DNA of 64,000 nucleotides from Paenibacillus crassostreae (lineage in GTDB: Bacteria; Bacillota; Bacilli; Paenibacillales; Paenibacillaceae), in assembly GCF_001857945.1 (NCBI RefSeq), contig NZ_CP017770.1, positions 3,844,001-3,908,000 of the forward strand. Direction: 5' to 3'. The position numbers were made by a program, and so were the translations under genes. Positions 48,257 through 56,238 of this stretch are shown one piece after another. Position 1 is the first letter of the stretch. Every line of letters starts with the position of its first letter. The notes beneath the pieces are model-generated. The model had not been told where the DNA came from. It worked only from the letters and a program-made list of their open reading frames with translations, and did no database searches.

Positions 48257-48816
48257 GGATCTTTCATAAAAAAAGACTGCTCTTGCTTCTATTTATCACA
48301 TTTGTGTCGTTGTTATTTTTTAATAGTAATTGGATGTCATGGTTCTATCCTATACACTATAAAGAAGAGATCAGAATGCAAGCAGAAGAATATCATGTTG
48401 ATCCTTATCTCATAGCATCTATTATACGAGTGGAGACAAATTTCAAGGTAGGCAAGGAATCGAAAAGTGGGGCACTTGGCATAATGCAGCTAATGCCAGA
48501 TACAGCAAAATGGGCGATGGAAAAGGCTAAACTTCCTGAAGTCGATATGGAAAATATTAAACATGAGACTCTTAATAATATTGGAATTGGGACATGGTAT
48601 CTTTCTTGGTTATCGAAACAATTCTCTGGCAATCAAATTGCAGTTATTGCAGCTTATAATGCTGGACCTGGTAATGTAAAAACTTGGATTGAAGAAAAGG
48701 TATGGGATGGCAAATACGAAAGTACGAAAGATATCCCATTTGGAGAAACAAGACATTATGTACAACGAGTGGTCTACTATTACAATCAATATACAGATGT
48801 TTACGACGAATTCTAA
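48253..48816 (+). CDS. Membrane-anchored lytic transglycosylase
   Basis: 187 residues. One N-terminal TM anchor (about 8-26, LLLFITFVSLLFFNSNWM) is followed by an SLT domain with the catalytic glutamate in IIRVETNF, then SGALGIMQLMPDTAKW, NIGIGTWYLSWL and AAYNAGPGNV. It cleaves peptidoglycan outside the membrane with 1,6-anhydro formation. Coupled to coaE by a 4-base overlap. The Bacillales homologues downstream of coaE may have a sporulation role, but that is inference. Confidence 0.9.
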   Translation: MRIFHKKRLLLLLFITFVSLLFFNSNWMSWFYPIHYKEEIRMQAEEYHVDPYLIASIIRVETNFKVGKESKSGALGIMQLMPDTAKWAMEKAKLPEVDMENIKHETLNNIGIGTWYLSWLSKQFSGNQIAVIAAYNAGPGNVKTWIEEKVWDGKYESTKDIPFGETRHYVQRVVYYYNQYTDVYDEF

Positions 48817-48834
48817 TTAACTTATTTGAAATGA

Positions 48835-48880
48835 AAGAAGTGTAAGACCTGATACCATCAGGCCTAACACTTCTTAATCT
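48835..48880. terminator. Shared convergent terminator
   Basis: AAGAAGTGT...CCTGAT-ACC-ATCAGG...ACACTTCTT, a long near-perfect hairpin between two convergent genes, with T-rich ends on both strands (better on the minus strand). Confidence 0.85.
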
Positions 48881-48888
48881 AGATCATA

Positions 48889-49104
48889 TTAGCTAAATTG
48901 ACCAGCTAGTTGTTGTTCAGCAATGGTTACCAATCGTTTCGTGATATATCCCCCGATTGAACCGTTCTCATATGAAGTCATATTTCCTTGATATCCATCT
49001 TGAGGAATACTAATACCAAGTTCTTGGGCAATCTCAAATTTCAATTGTTCAAGGGCACCATTAGCTCTAGTTACAACTAAATTATTTGAATTGTTTGTAC
49101 TCAT
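48889..49104 (-). CDS. Alpha/beta-type small acid-soluble spore protein
   Basis: 71 residues from ATG 49104, behind AGAGGAGGTG. The family signatures are both present: ALEQLKFEIAQELGI (with the GPR-protease cleavage zone E-I-A) and GSIGGYITKRLV. These proteins coat and protect forespore DNA from UV and are degraded at germination. A sigma-G promoter is expected but I did not identify one with confidence. It is convergent with the transglycosylase gene. Confidence 0.95.
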   Translation of the reverse strand: MSTNNSNNLVVTRANGALEQLKFEIAQELGISIPQDGYQGNMTSYENGSIGGYITKRLVTIAEQQLAGQFS

Positions 49105-49241
49105 GTTGTTCACCTCCTCTTTGTTGGTAAAAGTATTATGTGCCATAATGGTAATATTCATAACTAATTCACGATATAAAAATAAAGGAAAAAAAGATAA
49201 AAAATGTTTAGATCTCTCATGAAAAGGAAGTGTTAACGAAA

Positions 49242-49709
49242 ATGAAATGTCCTTATTGCGATTATGCGGGAACGAAGGTATTGGATTCACGTCCAGCAAA
49301 TGAGAATAAATCGATACGCCGTAGGCGTGAATGTGAACAATGTAGTCGGAGATTTACAACGTTTGAAATGATTGAAGAAGCACCATTGATTGTTATAAAG
49401 AAGAATGGTAACCGGGAAGAATTTAATCGTGATAAAATTATGCGTGGATTGATTCGGGCGTGTGAGAAACGTCCAGTATCTGTAGAGCAGTTCGATATGA
49501 TCGTATCTGAAGTTGAGAAGGCACTTCGAGACACCGCAGTACCTGAAGTCGATAGCCAGCAGATTGGTGAACTTGTCATGGAAGAGCTATATCAAGTAGA
49601 TGAGGTAGCCTATGTAAGGTTCGCTTCTGTTTATCGTCAATTCAAAGATATCAATATGTTCATGAAGGAATTAAAGACCCTTCTATCAAAAAGCACATCA
49701 GATGAATAA
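49242..49709 (+). CDS. nrdR: NrdR transcriptional repressor
   Basis: 155 residues from ATG 49242 (MKCPYC; the AAGGAAG site suits this start better than the in-frame GTG 49230 next to it). A four-cysteine zinc ribbon (CPYC ... CEQC) is followed by an ATP-cone domain (about 45-140, [19 protein letters not shown]). It represses ribonucleotide reductase genes in response to ATP/dATP. In B. subtilis dnaB and dnaI follow; here a tRNA and accessory DNA follow instead. Confidence 0.97.
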   Translation: MKCPYCDYAGTKVLDSRPANENKSIRRRRECEQCSRRFTTFEMIEEAPLIVIKKNGNREEFNRDKIMRGLIRACEKRPVSVEQFDMIVSEVEKALRDTAVPEVDSQQIGELVMEELYQVDEVAYVRFASVYRQFKDINMFMKELKTLLSKSTSDE

Positions 49710-49773
49710 GATAATATTGCGATTGACACCAACATTAATATTTGGTAAATTACTCAATATTAATGTTGTCAAT

Positions 49774-49849
49774 GGGGCCTTAGCTCAGCTGGGAGAGCGC
49801 ATCGCTGGCAGCGATGAGGTCAGGGGTTCGATCCCCCTAGGCTCCACCA
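49774..49849 (+). tRNA. tRNA-Ala (GGC anticodon), intact
   Basis: A 76-base cloverleaf. Acceptor GGGGCCT pairs with AGGCTCC (one G-U), the anticodon stem CATCG/CGATG encloses loop CTGGCAG giving anticodon GGC, the T arm has AGGGG-TTCGATC-CCCCT, and CCA is encoded. A terminator hairpin follows. It also forms the left boundary of the island (3' part duplicated at 55943). Confidence 0.95.
49791..49846 (+). repeat. Left attachment repeat (3' part of tRNA-Ala)
   Basis: The 56 bases from the D loop to the discriminator base recur at 55943-55998 with two differences. Integrases of genomic islands commonly use exactly this part of tRNA genes. Confidence 0.7.
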
Positions 49850-49851
49850 AA

Positions 49852-49900
49852 CATACAACAAATAACCACGCCAATTGCGGCGTGGTTTTCTTGTTGTATG
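49852..49900 (+). terminator. Terminator after tRNA-Ala
   Basis: Outer stem CATACAACAA/TTGTTGTATG and inner stem AACCACGCC/GGCGTGGTT (49864-49887) make a long hairpin with an internal TTTTC. Confidence 0.85.
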
Positions 49901-50109
49901 GGTGGACAGCCAAGGGGGGAGAGCCCCTAAGGGTTCGTCCGTGCGGAGGTAGTGGAAGGAATCGCATCTCTGATTCAGCATCAACGAACGAGCACGGTGT
50001 CTAAATCTGCCTCTAAGATCGTCATCTGCGAATCGTCTTCGTCAGCAAGAATAGAGGTCTAACAAATGTGGTGTGAGCAATGTTTAATTCCTCTGAGCTG
50101 GACTCTTTG

Positions 50110-50139
50110 TTGACGGTGGAGGACTGTGAACATTATAAT
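50110..50139 (+). promoter_or_regulatory. Candidate sigma-A promoter of the LAL regulator
   Basis: TTGACG (50110-50115), 18-bp spacer, TATAAT (50134-50139). The expected start point, about 7 bases downstream, coincides with the ATG at 50146, which would give a leaderless mRNA. Confidence 0.45.
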
Positions 50140-50145
50140 TTATCT

Positions 50146-52944
50146 ATGACTATTCCAATTATATCCACTAAACTATATATCCCCCCAACTCGGACTAGAG
50201 TTGTGCTCCGCCCCCGCTTGATCGAGCGGCTGAACGAGGGTTTGCACAGCAAACTGACCCTCGTCTCTGCCTCTGCCGGCTTTGGTAAAACAACGCTGGT
50301 CAGCGAATGGCTCGCCGGTTGTGAACTGCCGGCCGCCTGGCTGTCGCTGGACGAAGGGGATAACGACCAAACACGTTTTCTGACTTACCTCATTGCTGCG
50401 TTACAGACAATTGCAGCGAATATTGGAGAAGGTGTGTTTGCTGTGCTCCAATCTCCTCAGCCACCGGCAACCGAAACAATTCTGACGGTCTTGCTCAATG
50501 AAATCTCCACCATCCCGCATAATTTCGTCCTCGTCCTTGACGACTACCACGTTATAGATGCTAAAACAATTGATCATGCACTCACCTTTCTGCTCGAGCA
50601 CCTGCCGCCACAGATGCACCTGGTTATCATTACCCGCGAGGATCCGAATTTGTCCCTGGCCCGGTTACGTGTCCGGGGTCAATTAACCGAGCTGCGTGTC
50701 GCAGACTTGTGTTTCACCTCCTTCGAAGCCACAGCATTTCTCAACCAGGTGATGGACCTAAACCTTTCACCGGAAGACATCACTATCTTGGAAACCCAGA
50801 CCGAAGGCTGGATTGCAGGCCTGCAATTAGCCGCACTTTCCATGCAGGGACATAAAGATGCTACCAGATTCATCCAATCTTTCACGGGTAGCCACCATTT
50901 CGTGCTGGACTATCTGGTGGAGGAAGTCCTGCAACAGCAATCCGAAAGCGTTCAGGCATTTTTGTTGCACACATCAATCCTTGATCGCCTGTGCGGTCCC
51001 CTTTGTGATGCCGTTCTCTTTGACTCATCTGCTTCAGGGCAAGAAATCCTTACATATCTCGAACGGGCCAACCTGTTCATCGTCCCACTGGACAATGATC
51101 GGCGTTGGTTCCGCTATCACCATCTCTTTGCTGATTTGCTGCGGCAGCGAGTGAACCAGAGCATCGCCTCGTCCACTGGAAATGAGGGGAAGGGAGTGTT
51201 AGCCGAATTACATAAACGTGCCAGTGTATGGTTTGAAGAAAATGGTCTAGAGATAGAAGCATTTCACCATGCTGTTGCTGCCAATGATGTTGAGCGGGCC
51301 TCGCGGCTGGTTGAAGGAGAGGGGATACCCCTGCACATTCGAGGTGGGGTGACCCCTGTACTGAACTGGCTGAAGTCGCTGCCGTCGGTGGTACTGGATG
51401 CCAGGCCATCGTTATGGGTGATGTACGCCTCGGCATTAGTGATTGCCGGCCAACCAACCGGCATCGAACAGAAATTTCAAGCTGCGGAAGCAGCCCTGCA
51501 AGGCGCCAAGCTAGATGACAAGACCAATGACCTTGTAGGACTTATTGCCTCAGGACGGGCCACGTTGGCTCTGTTAGTAATTACCGGCCAACCGGCCGCC
51601 GGCGAAGAACAGATACTTCAAGCTACCGAAGCAGCCCTGCAAGGCACGGATCCAGACGACAAGACCAACGAGCTTGTAGGACTTATTGCCCCTATACGGG
51701 CCACGTTGGCTATCAGTCAGTATCAGGTGGAAACGATCATAGCCCAGTCGCTCCGTGCTCTAGAATATCTGCACCCCGATAACCTGCCAGTCCGTACTGC
51801 AGCTACTTGGATGCTGGGGCATGCCTACCAGCTCAAGGGAGATCGTGCTGCAGCCATGCAGACCTATACCGATGCTATTTCTATCAGTCAAAAGATTGAG
51901 CATAACATTATCACCATAGCGGCTACAATTGGCCTTGGGAACGTACAAGAAGGAGAAAATCAGCTCTATTTGGCCGCCCAAACCTATCGCCGTGTCCTGC
52001 AACTAGCAGGTGATCCGCCACAGCCAGTTGCTTGCGAAGCACATCTTGGATTAGCCCGTATATTCTACGAATGGAATGATATGAAATCTGCGGAACAGCA
52101 CGCACAAGAGAGTCTCCAACTAGCGAAGCAGATAGAAAATACGGATAGATTCGTTTCATGTGAGGTGTTTCTCGCCCGTCTGAAATTTGCTCACGGAGAT
52201 ATGACCGGCGCAGCCGCTATTATAGCTAAGGCTGATCATTTCGTGCGCCAACATAACTATGTTTATCAGATGCCTGAGATTGCTGCAGTGCAAGTGCTCA
52301 CGTTGCTTCATCAAGGCAATCTAGCAGCCGCGGCTCATCTTGCTCAGACACACGAATTTCCCATTAGTCAGGCACGGGTAGACCTTGCCCGAGGAGACAC
52401 ATCCGAAGCATTGGCAGTTCTGGGACCATTACAAGTGCAGATGGAGGCAAGAGACTGGAAAGATGAACAGCTCAAGGTAATGGTTCTACAGGCTGTTGCT
52501 CTATATATGCATGGAGAAAAGGACAAGGCGTTGCAAATGCTGGCTGCCGCGCTGGTGCAGGCAGAGAAAGGCGGCTTCATCCGTATCTTTGTCGATGAAG
52601 GTACTTTGATGGCTGAGCTTTTGTCCGAAGCTGCTAGTCATGGGATTATGCCAGGTTATATAGGCAAGCTGCTGGCTGTGTTTGTTGCTGAGAAGCGGAA
52701 GAGTGAAGACAAGTCTTATCAGAGCCCAACCCCACCTGCCCAGCCCCTTATCGAGCCATTGAGTGAGCGCGAGTTAAATATTCTAAAACTCATTTCCCAA
52801 GGACTCTCGAATCATGAGATTAGCGAGCGGCTTTTCCTCGCCTTGAGTACGGTTAAAGGGCACAATCGAATTATCTTTGACAAATTGGAGGTCCAGAGAC
52901 GCACGGAAGCAGTTGCACGTGCCCGAGAGTTGGGCCTATTGTAG
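50146..52944 (+). CDS. Large ATP-binding LuxR-family (MalT/LAL-type) transcriptional regulator
   Basis: 932 residues from ATG 50146, where the family's usual start IISTKLYIPP begins; an in-frame ATG at 50080 is possible, but neither has a good ribosome site. Order: STAND-type NTPase with Walker A SASAGFGKTTL (about 46-56) and VLVLDDYHVI, a winged-helix region, a long TPR-like helical region (400-830) containing a 46-codon tandem duplication (51442-51711), and a C-terminal LuxR HTH (LSERELNILKLISQGLSNHE). Base composition is visibly richer in GC than neighbouring genes, pointing to transfer. It is the first gene of the tRNA-Ala island and probably controls the genes behind it. Confidence 0.88.
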   Translation: MTIPIISTKLYIPPTRTRVVLRPRLIERLNEGLHSKLTLVSASAGFGKTTLVSEWLAGCELPAAWLSLDEGDNDQTRFLTYLIAALQTIAANIGEGVFAVLQSPQPPATETILTVLLNEISTIPHNFVLVLDDYHVIDAKTIDHALTFLLEHLPPQMHLVIITREDPNLSLARLRVRGQLTELRVADLCFTSFEATAFLNQVMDLNLSPEDITILETQTEGWIAGLQLAALSMQGHKDATRFIQSFTGSHHFVLDYLVEEVLQQQSESVQAFLLHTSILDRLCGPLCDAVLFDSSASGQEILTYLERANLFIVPLDNDRRWFRYHHLFADLLRQRVNQSIASSTGNEGKGVLAELHKRASVWFEENGLEIEAFHHAVAANDVERASRLVEGEGIPLHIRGGVTPVLNWLKSLPSVVLDARPSLWVMYASALVIAGQPTGIEQKFQAAEAALQGAKLDDKTNDLVGLIASGRATLALLVITGQPAAGEEQILQATEAALQGTDPDDKTNELVGLIAPIRATLAISQYQVETIIAQSLRALEYLHPDNLPVRTAATWMLGHAYQLKGDRAAAMQTYTDAISISQKIEHNIITIAATIGLGNVQEGENQLYLAAQTYRRVLQLAGDPPQPVACEAHLGLARIFYEWNDMKSAEQHAQESLQLAKQIENTDRFVSCEVFLARLKFAHGDMTGAAAIIAKADHFVRQHNYVYQMPEIAAVQVLTLLHQGNLAAAAHLAQTHEFPISQARVDLARGDTSEALAVLGPLQVQMEARDWKDEQLKVMVLQAVALYMHGEKDKALQMLAAALVQAEKGGFIRIFVDEGTLMAELLSEAASHGIMPGYIGKLLAVFVAEKRKSEDKSYQSPTPPAQPLIEPLSERELNILKLISQGLSNHEISERLFLALSTVKGHNRIIFDKLEVQRRTEAVARARELGLL

Positions 52945-53122
52945 CTTTAAGTTTAGAACCTTTACCCTCTCAATAATCCCACAACAATACCCCTAAAAAA
53001 CTAATTCCTAAACCAATACCTTTAAAAATACTTTAGTATCTATTCGTCAATACCGTATTTTCGATACACTCCTTGTAGCAAGTGACACAGAAAGTAATGA
53101 CCGGCCACAAAGAAGGAGGATT
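52945..53122 (+). promoter_or_regulatory. Leader region, duplicated at 54558
   Basis: The stretch 53007-53122 (TTTAAAAATACTTTAGTATC and beyond, to the ribosome site) recurs at 54558-54677 with scattered changes. It contains no ORF and probably carries the promoter or operator for the small-protein gene, a likely target site of the upstream LuxR-type regulator. Confidence 0.5.
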
Positions 53123-53251
53123 ATGTCAAAAGAAATCAAATTAAAAACTGAACCAAGTGAACCAATGACCTATCAAATCATGATCAAAGGCCATCTGGGA
53201 CCAGGCTTGACTTACTGGTTCGAAGAAAAAGTGAAAGGAGTAATAAAATGA
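53123..53251 (+). CDS. Truncated copy of the GHLGPGW small protein
   Basis: 42 residues beginning MSKEIKLKTEPSEPM, then TYQIMIKGHLGPGLTYWFEE, followed by a foreign tail (KVKGVIK). The middle matches the start of the 64-residue protein at 54686 (YQIRIKGHLGPGWTDWFEG), but the second half is lost. AGAAGGAGG site before ATG; the stop overlaps the next start (ATGA at 53248). It may still be translated to couple the next gene. Confidence 0.55.
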   Translation: MSKEIKLKTEPSEPMTYQIMIKGHLGPGLTYWFEEKVKGVIK

Positions 53252-53463
53252 GTACAAACAAAAAAACGGAAAGAGTTATAGAGGATGTGCAGTGCGCTAA
53301 CTTCATTTCCGCCACATTGTTTTTTGTTCTTAATCTCATGGGATTGCCTGGATCCCCTTCTGCTTACGAAATATTCCTAATCATAGTTATGCTTGTTTTT
53401 AATATATTAATTTTTGGCTATGCATGGAGATGGTCTAAACAGAAAGGAAGGGTACACTCATGA
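53248..53463 (+). CDS. Small two-TM membrane protein, unknown function
   Basis: 71 residues. A polar N-terminus (STNKKTERVIEDVQ) precedes two hydrophobic segments, ISATLFFVLNLMGLP and FLIIVMLVFNILIFGYAW, and a basic tail. ATG overlaps the previous stop, and AAAGGAG lies 6 bases upstream. I do not recognise the family. Its 3' end overlaps the start of the oxidoreductase remnant, as if fused into the broken module. Confidence 0.55.
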   Translation: MSTNKKTERVIEDVQCANFISATLFFVLNLMGLPGSPSAYEIFLIIVMLVFNILIFGYAWRWSKQKGRVHS

Positions 53464-53590
53464 AAGCAATTGTATGCACAAAATATGGATTACCCGATGT
53501 TCTTCAGCTGAGAGAAGTAGCAAAACCAACTGGCCCACCGTTATGTTGATAAAGGGCACTAAAGGGAAATCTCGTCATTACTGTGAGGAA
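53460..53590 (+). pseudogene. Internally deleted remnant of the quinone-oxidoreductase gene
   Basis: The first ~25 codons ([21 protein letters not shown]) match the start of the intact gene at 54943. After a junction near 53533 the sequence jumps, in another frame, to a match with its last ~20 codons (AHRYVDKGH then, with a shift, KGNLVIT; intact copy [16 protein letters not shown]). About 800 bases between are gone, and the frame ends early at TGA. Confidence 0.75.
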
Positions 53591-53604
53591 GAAGAGATAA
53601 GGAT

Positions 53605-54447
53605 ATGACAATTTCTATGAATAAACGATTTTGTTTGGTTACTGGAGCGACTTCAGGATTAGGTGAGGCAACGGCTAGAGGGCTTGCAGCGCTAGGGGCT
53701 CATGTGATTTTGGCTTGCCGTGATGTGAAGAAAGGACTTGTGATTGCTGACTCTATTAAGATGACAACGGGGAATAGGAATATTGATATATTGCAGGTAG
53801 ACTTAGCATCATTAGCTTCAATCCGATGTGCTGCCCAAGAGTTTAGAGAGAAATATGATAAATTGCATGTACTGGTAAATTGTGCCGCGGTCATACACTC
53901 GGAGCGAATCCTCACTGGGGATGGGTTTGAATCGATGATGGCTGTAAATCATCTGGCACCATTCTTGTTAACCCATTTATTGTTGGATGTGCTCAAGAAT
54001 AGTGCTCCTTCTCGCATCATTAATTACACCTCCGCCGTGCAGGAAGAGCTTGATTTTGATGACCTGATGAGCAGCAACAATTTCAGTCGCAAAATGTACG
54101 GACGTACCAAAATGGCCAATGTTCTGTTTACCTATGAGCTTTCGCATCGCCTGGAAGGAAGCGGGGTAACGGTCAATTGCCTGCATCCGGGTGTTGTTCG
54201 TACTCGATTAGGTAGAGACATGACGGGTATGCTCAAGCTTGTTATCACATTGATGCTGCCATTCTTTCTATCAGCGGCCAAAGGTGCGGAAACCGCGGTT
54301 TATCTGGCATCCTCAGCTGAAGTAGAGGGAGTGACAGGGAAGTATTATACGAAGAAGAAAGCCGTTGCTTCATCCCAAGCATCCTATGATGAAGCAGTTA
54401 TGCGCAGGCTTTGGGAAGCCAGTGAAAAATTGGTTAATATAAACTAA
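53605..54447 (+). CDS. Short-chain dehydrogenase, retinol-dehydrogenase-like
   Basis: 280 residues. Rossmann cofactor motif TGATSGLGEATARGL at the start, LVNCAAV (NAG variant), a weak serine block (RIINYTSAVQEE) and the active-site YGRTKMANV as YxxxK. C-terminal region LASSAEVEGVTGKYY. Resembles the WWOX/retinol dehydrogenase group of SDRs found across bacteria; substrate unknown. GATAAGGAT site before ATG; terminator downstream. It sits between the broken and intact copies of the duplicated module. Confidence 0.85.
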   Translation: MTISMNKRFCLVTGATSGLGEATARGLAALGAHVILACRDVKKGLVIADSIKMTTGNRNIDILQVDLASLASIRCAAQEFREKYDKLHVLVNCAAVIHSERILTGDGFESMMAVNHLAPFLLTHLLLDVLKNSAPSRIINYTSAVQEELDFDDLMSSNNFSRKMYGRTKMANVLFTYELSHRLEGSGVTVNCLHPGVVRTRLGRDMTGMLKLVITLMLPFFLSAAKGAETAVYLASSAEVEGVTGKYYTKKKAVASSQASYDEAVMRRLWEASEKLVNIN

Positions 54448-54463
54448 CCGAATGAAAGTAAAG

Positions 54464-54497
54464 AGCCGCAGCTATATATTCCAGCTGAGGCTTTTTA
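54464..54497 (+). terminator. Terminator after the SDR gene
   Basis: AGCCGCAGCT (54464-54473) pairs with AGCTGAGGCT (54483-54492), one mismatch, followed by TTTTT. Confidence 0.85.
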
Positions 54498-54517
54498 GTA
54501 TGAAGTTAGAAAGGTAA

Positions 54518-54552
54518 AGACGCACGGAAACAGTTGCATGTACCCGAGAGTT
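54518..54552 (+). pseudogene. Fragment of the 3' end of the LuxR-type gene (duplicated)
   Basis: AGACGCACGGAA-CAGTTGCA-GT-CCCGAGAGTT repeats 52897-52931 of the regulator gene with a few changes. It marks where the duplicated segment begins: regulator tail, leader, small protein, oxidoreductase. Confidence 0.7.
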
Positions 54553-54685
54553 CAATACCTAAATCGATACCTTTAAAAATACTTTAGTATCTATTAGTCA
54601 ATACCGAATTTTAGATACACTTCTTGTATTAAGTAAGTGGTACAGACAATAATAACCGGCCACAAAGGAGCAGGATAATGAACCC

Positions 54686-54880
54686 ATGGTTTATCAAATC
54701 AGGATCAAAGGACATCTGGGACCTGGGTGGACAGACTGGTTCGAAGGCCTGACCATCACGCTTGAAGAAAACGGTGATACCCTTTTAACCGGTCCCGTGG
54801 TCGATCAGGCTGCATTGTATGGATTGCTAAGAAAGGTGCGTGATTTAGGAATGCCATTGCTTTCGGTCATTCGCGTTTAA
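54686..54880 (+). CDS. GHLGPGW small protein, unknown function
   Basis: 64 residues: YQIRIKGHLGPGWTDWFEG, then TITLEENGDTLLTGPVVDQ, then ALYGLLRKVRDLGMPLLSV. It looks like a complete small alpha/beta domain. From memory, close relatives often sit near LAL/LuxR regulators or oxidoreductases; no function is known to me. The best-spaced ATG after AAAGGAG (54678) is out of frame, and this start at 54686 is 15 bases away, so expression may be weak. Copy 1 at 53123 keeps the N-terminal extension this copy lost. Confidence 0.6.
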   Translation: MVYQIRIKGHLGPGWTDWFEGLTITLEENGDTLLTGPVVDQAALYGLLRKVRDLGMPLLSVIRV

Positions 54881-54942
54881 CTCTCGCAGCTAACAGCAAC
54901 TTATTAAAAACTAGTATTCATTAAAGAAGGTAGGGGACACAC

Positions 54943-55869
54943 ATGAAAGCAATTGTATGCACAAAATACGGATCACCGGATGTTCTTCAACTGAGTGAAG
55001 TAGCAAAACCAATTCCCAAGGACAATGAAGTGCTGGTGCGGGTACATGCGACAACCGTAACATCAGGGGATTGTAGATGTCGAAGTTTCAACAGCCCTAT
55101 CTTGATGTGGATCCCCATGCGAATATTTTTAGGCCTCAGAAAACCAAGACAGCCTATACTGGGGGTGGAGTTAGCCGGAGAAATTGAAGCAATAGGCAAA
55201 GATGTGAAACGATTTATGAAAGGTGATCAGGTTTATGGATTAACTGGGATGCGTTTTGGTGCTCATGCCGAGTACACCTGTATGCCTGAAGATGGAGTAG
55301 TGGCACTAAAACCGTCGAATGTTACCTATGAGGAAGCAGCTGCAGTTCCTTTTGGTGGAACTACAGCATTGCATTTTCTAAAAAAGGGAAATATTCAGAT
55401 CGGACAGAAAGTTCTTATTTATGGAGCTTCTGGTGCTGTAGGGACTTCCGCGGTACAGCTTGCTAAGTACTTTGGGGCAGAAGTTACCGGGGTATGCAGT
55501 ACCTCGAATTTAGAATTGGTGAGATCTCTGGGAGCTGATAAGCTAATAGATTACACAAAAGACGATTTCATGAGAAGAGGAGAGCAGTATGATATCATCT
55601 TTGATGCAGTTGGGAAAACCTCCAAATCTAATTGCAAGAAAGCCCTAACGCCGAACGGGACATACGTGTCAGTTGAAGGGCATGGGATGGCAAAGGTACG
55701 TAAGGGAGATTTAATTCTCCTCAAAGAGCTTATTGAGACGGGTAAGATGACATCGGTCATAGATAGACGCTATAAGTTAGAACAAATTTCCGAAGCTCAT
55801 CGATATGTGGAAAAAGGGCACAAAAAGGGGAATGTAGTCATCATGGTGGAACATGCTAACAAAATCTAA
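54943..55869 (+). CDS. Zinc-independent MDR-family NADPH:quinone oxidoreductase-like protein
   Basis: 308 residues. N-terminal GroES-like domain ([35 protein letters not shown]) and Rossmann domain with the cofactor loop [20 protein letters not shown]. It has no structural zinc cluster, so it belongs with quinone oxidoreductases (QOR-like). Probably reduces quinones or enones using NADPH. AGAAGGTAGGGG site before ATG. Intact counterpart of the remnant at 53460; last cargo gene before the right attachment repeat. Confidence 0.85.
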   Translation: MKAIVCTKYGSPDVLQLSEVAKPIPKDNEVLVRVHATTVTSGDCRCRSFNSPILMWIPMRIFLGLRKPRQPILGVELAGEIEAIGKDVKRFMKGDQVYGLTGMRFGAHAEYTCMPEDGVVALKPSNVTYEEAAAVPFGGTTALHFLKKGNIQIGQKVLIYGASGAVGTSAVQLAKYFGAEVTGVCSTSNLELVRSLGADKLIDYTKDDFMRRGEQYDIIFDAVGKTSKSNCKKALTPNGTYVSVEGHGMAKVRKGDLILLKELIETGKMTSVIDRRYKLEQISEAHRYVEKGHKKGNVVIMVEHANKI

Positions 55870-55942
55870 TAGAGCGCTGCACTTATGGTTGGAGTTATTT
55901 AGACTAGTATCAAATTTTTGTGGTAGTGAAACCGGTAATGGC

Positions 55943-55998
55943 GGGAGAGCGCATCGCTGGCAGCGATGAGGCCGGGGGTTCGATCCCCCTAGGCTCCA
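55943..55998 (+). repeat. Right attachment repeat: partial tRNA-Ala copy
   Basis: 54 of 56 bases match 49791-49846 of the intact tRNA-Ala; the two changes are near the T stem. The 5' part (acceptor strand and most of the D arm) is replaced by unrelated sequence, so no functional tRNA can form. Confidence 0.75.
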
Positions 55999-56042
55999 TA
56001 CAAAAGAAACGTCACCACATAATGTGGTGATGTTTTTTGTAT
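55998..56042 (+). terminator. Terminator after the partial tRNA copy
   Basis: Outer stem ATACAAAA/TTTTGTAT and inner stem TCACCACA/TGTGGTGA, the same two-tier layout as the hairpin behind the intact tRNA. Confidence 0.8.
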
Positions 56043-56238
56043 GGAATGACTGTGCGTAGGGAGACGTGGTCCCCGTTAAGTAATCGGAATAAGTATCGAA
56101 TAAACAATTCAACCATATCATCCGGGCGTGGCTTTCTGTTATTGGTGGCTAGCCGAGATGACCCCAAAGGGTTCACCCGCGTTATTGGTGCCAAGAAAGC
56201 ACCAACTAATGAGAAAGGTGATTAATTCTACTGCAAAT

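Noticed and set aside
49785..49967. Minus-strand ORF with RGIEPLTSSLPAMR over tRNA-Ala
   Set aside because: This is the antisense translation of the tRNA gene itself, a well-known false gene; no ribosome site.
55930..55998. Second functional tRNA-Ala
   Set aside because: The acceptor 5' strand and most of the D arm are missing, so no cloverleaf can close.
55777..56194. Minus-strand ORFs over the partial tRNA copy
   Set aside because: Antisense of the attachment repeat and of the oxidoreductase 3' end; composition and position mark them as shadows.
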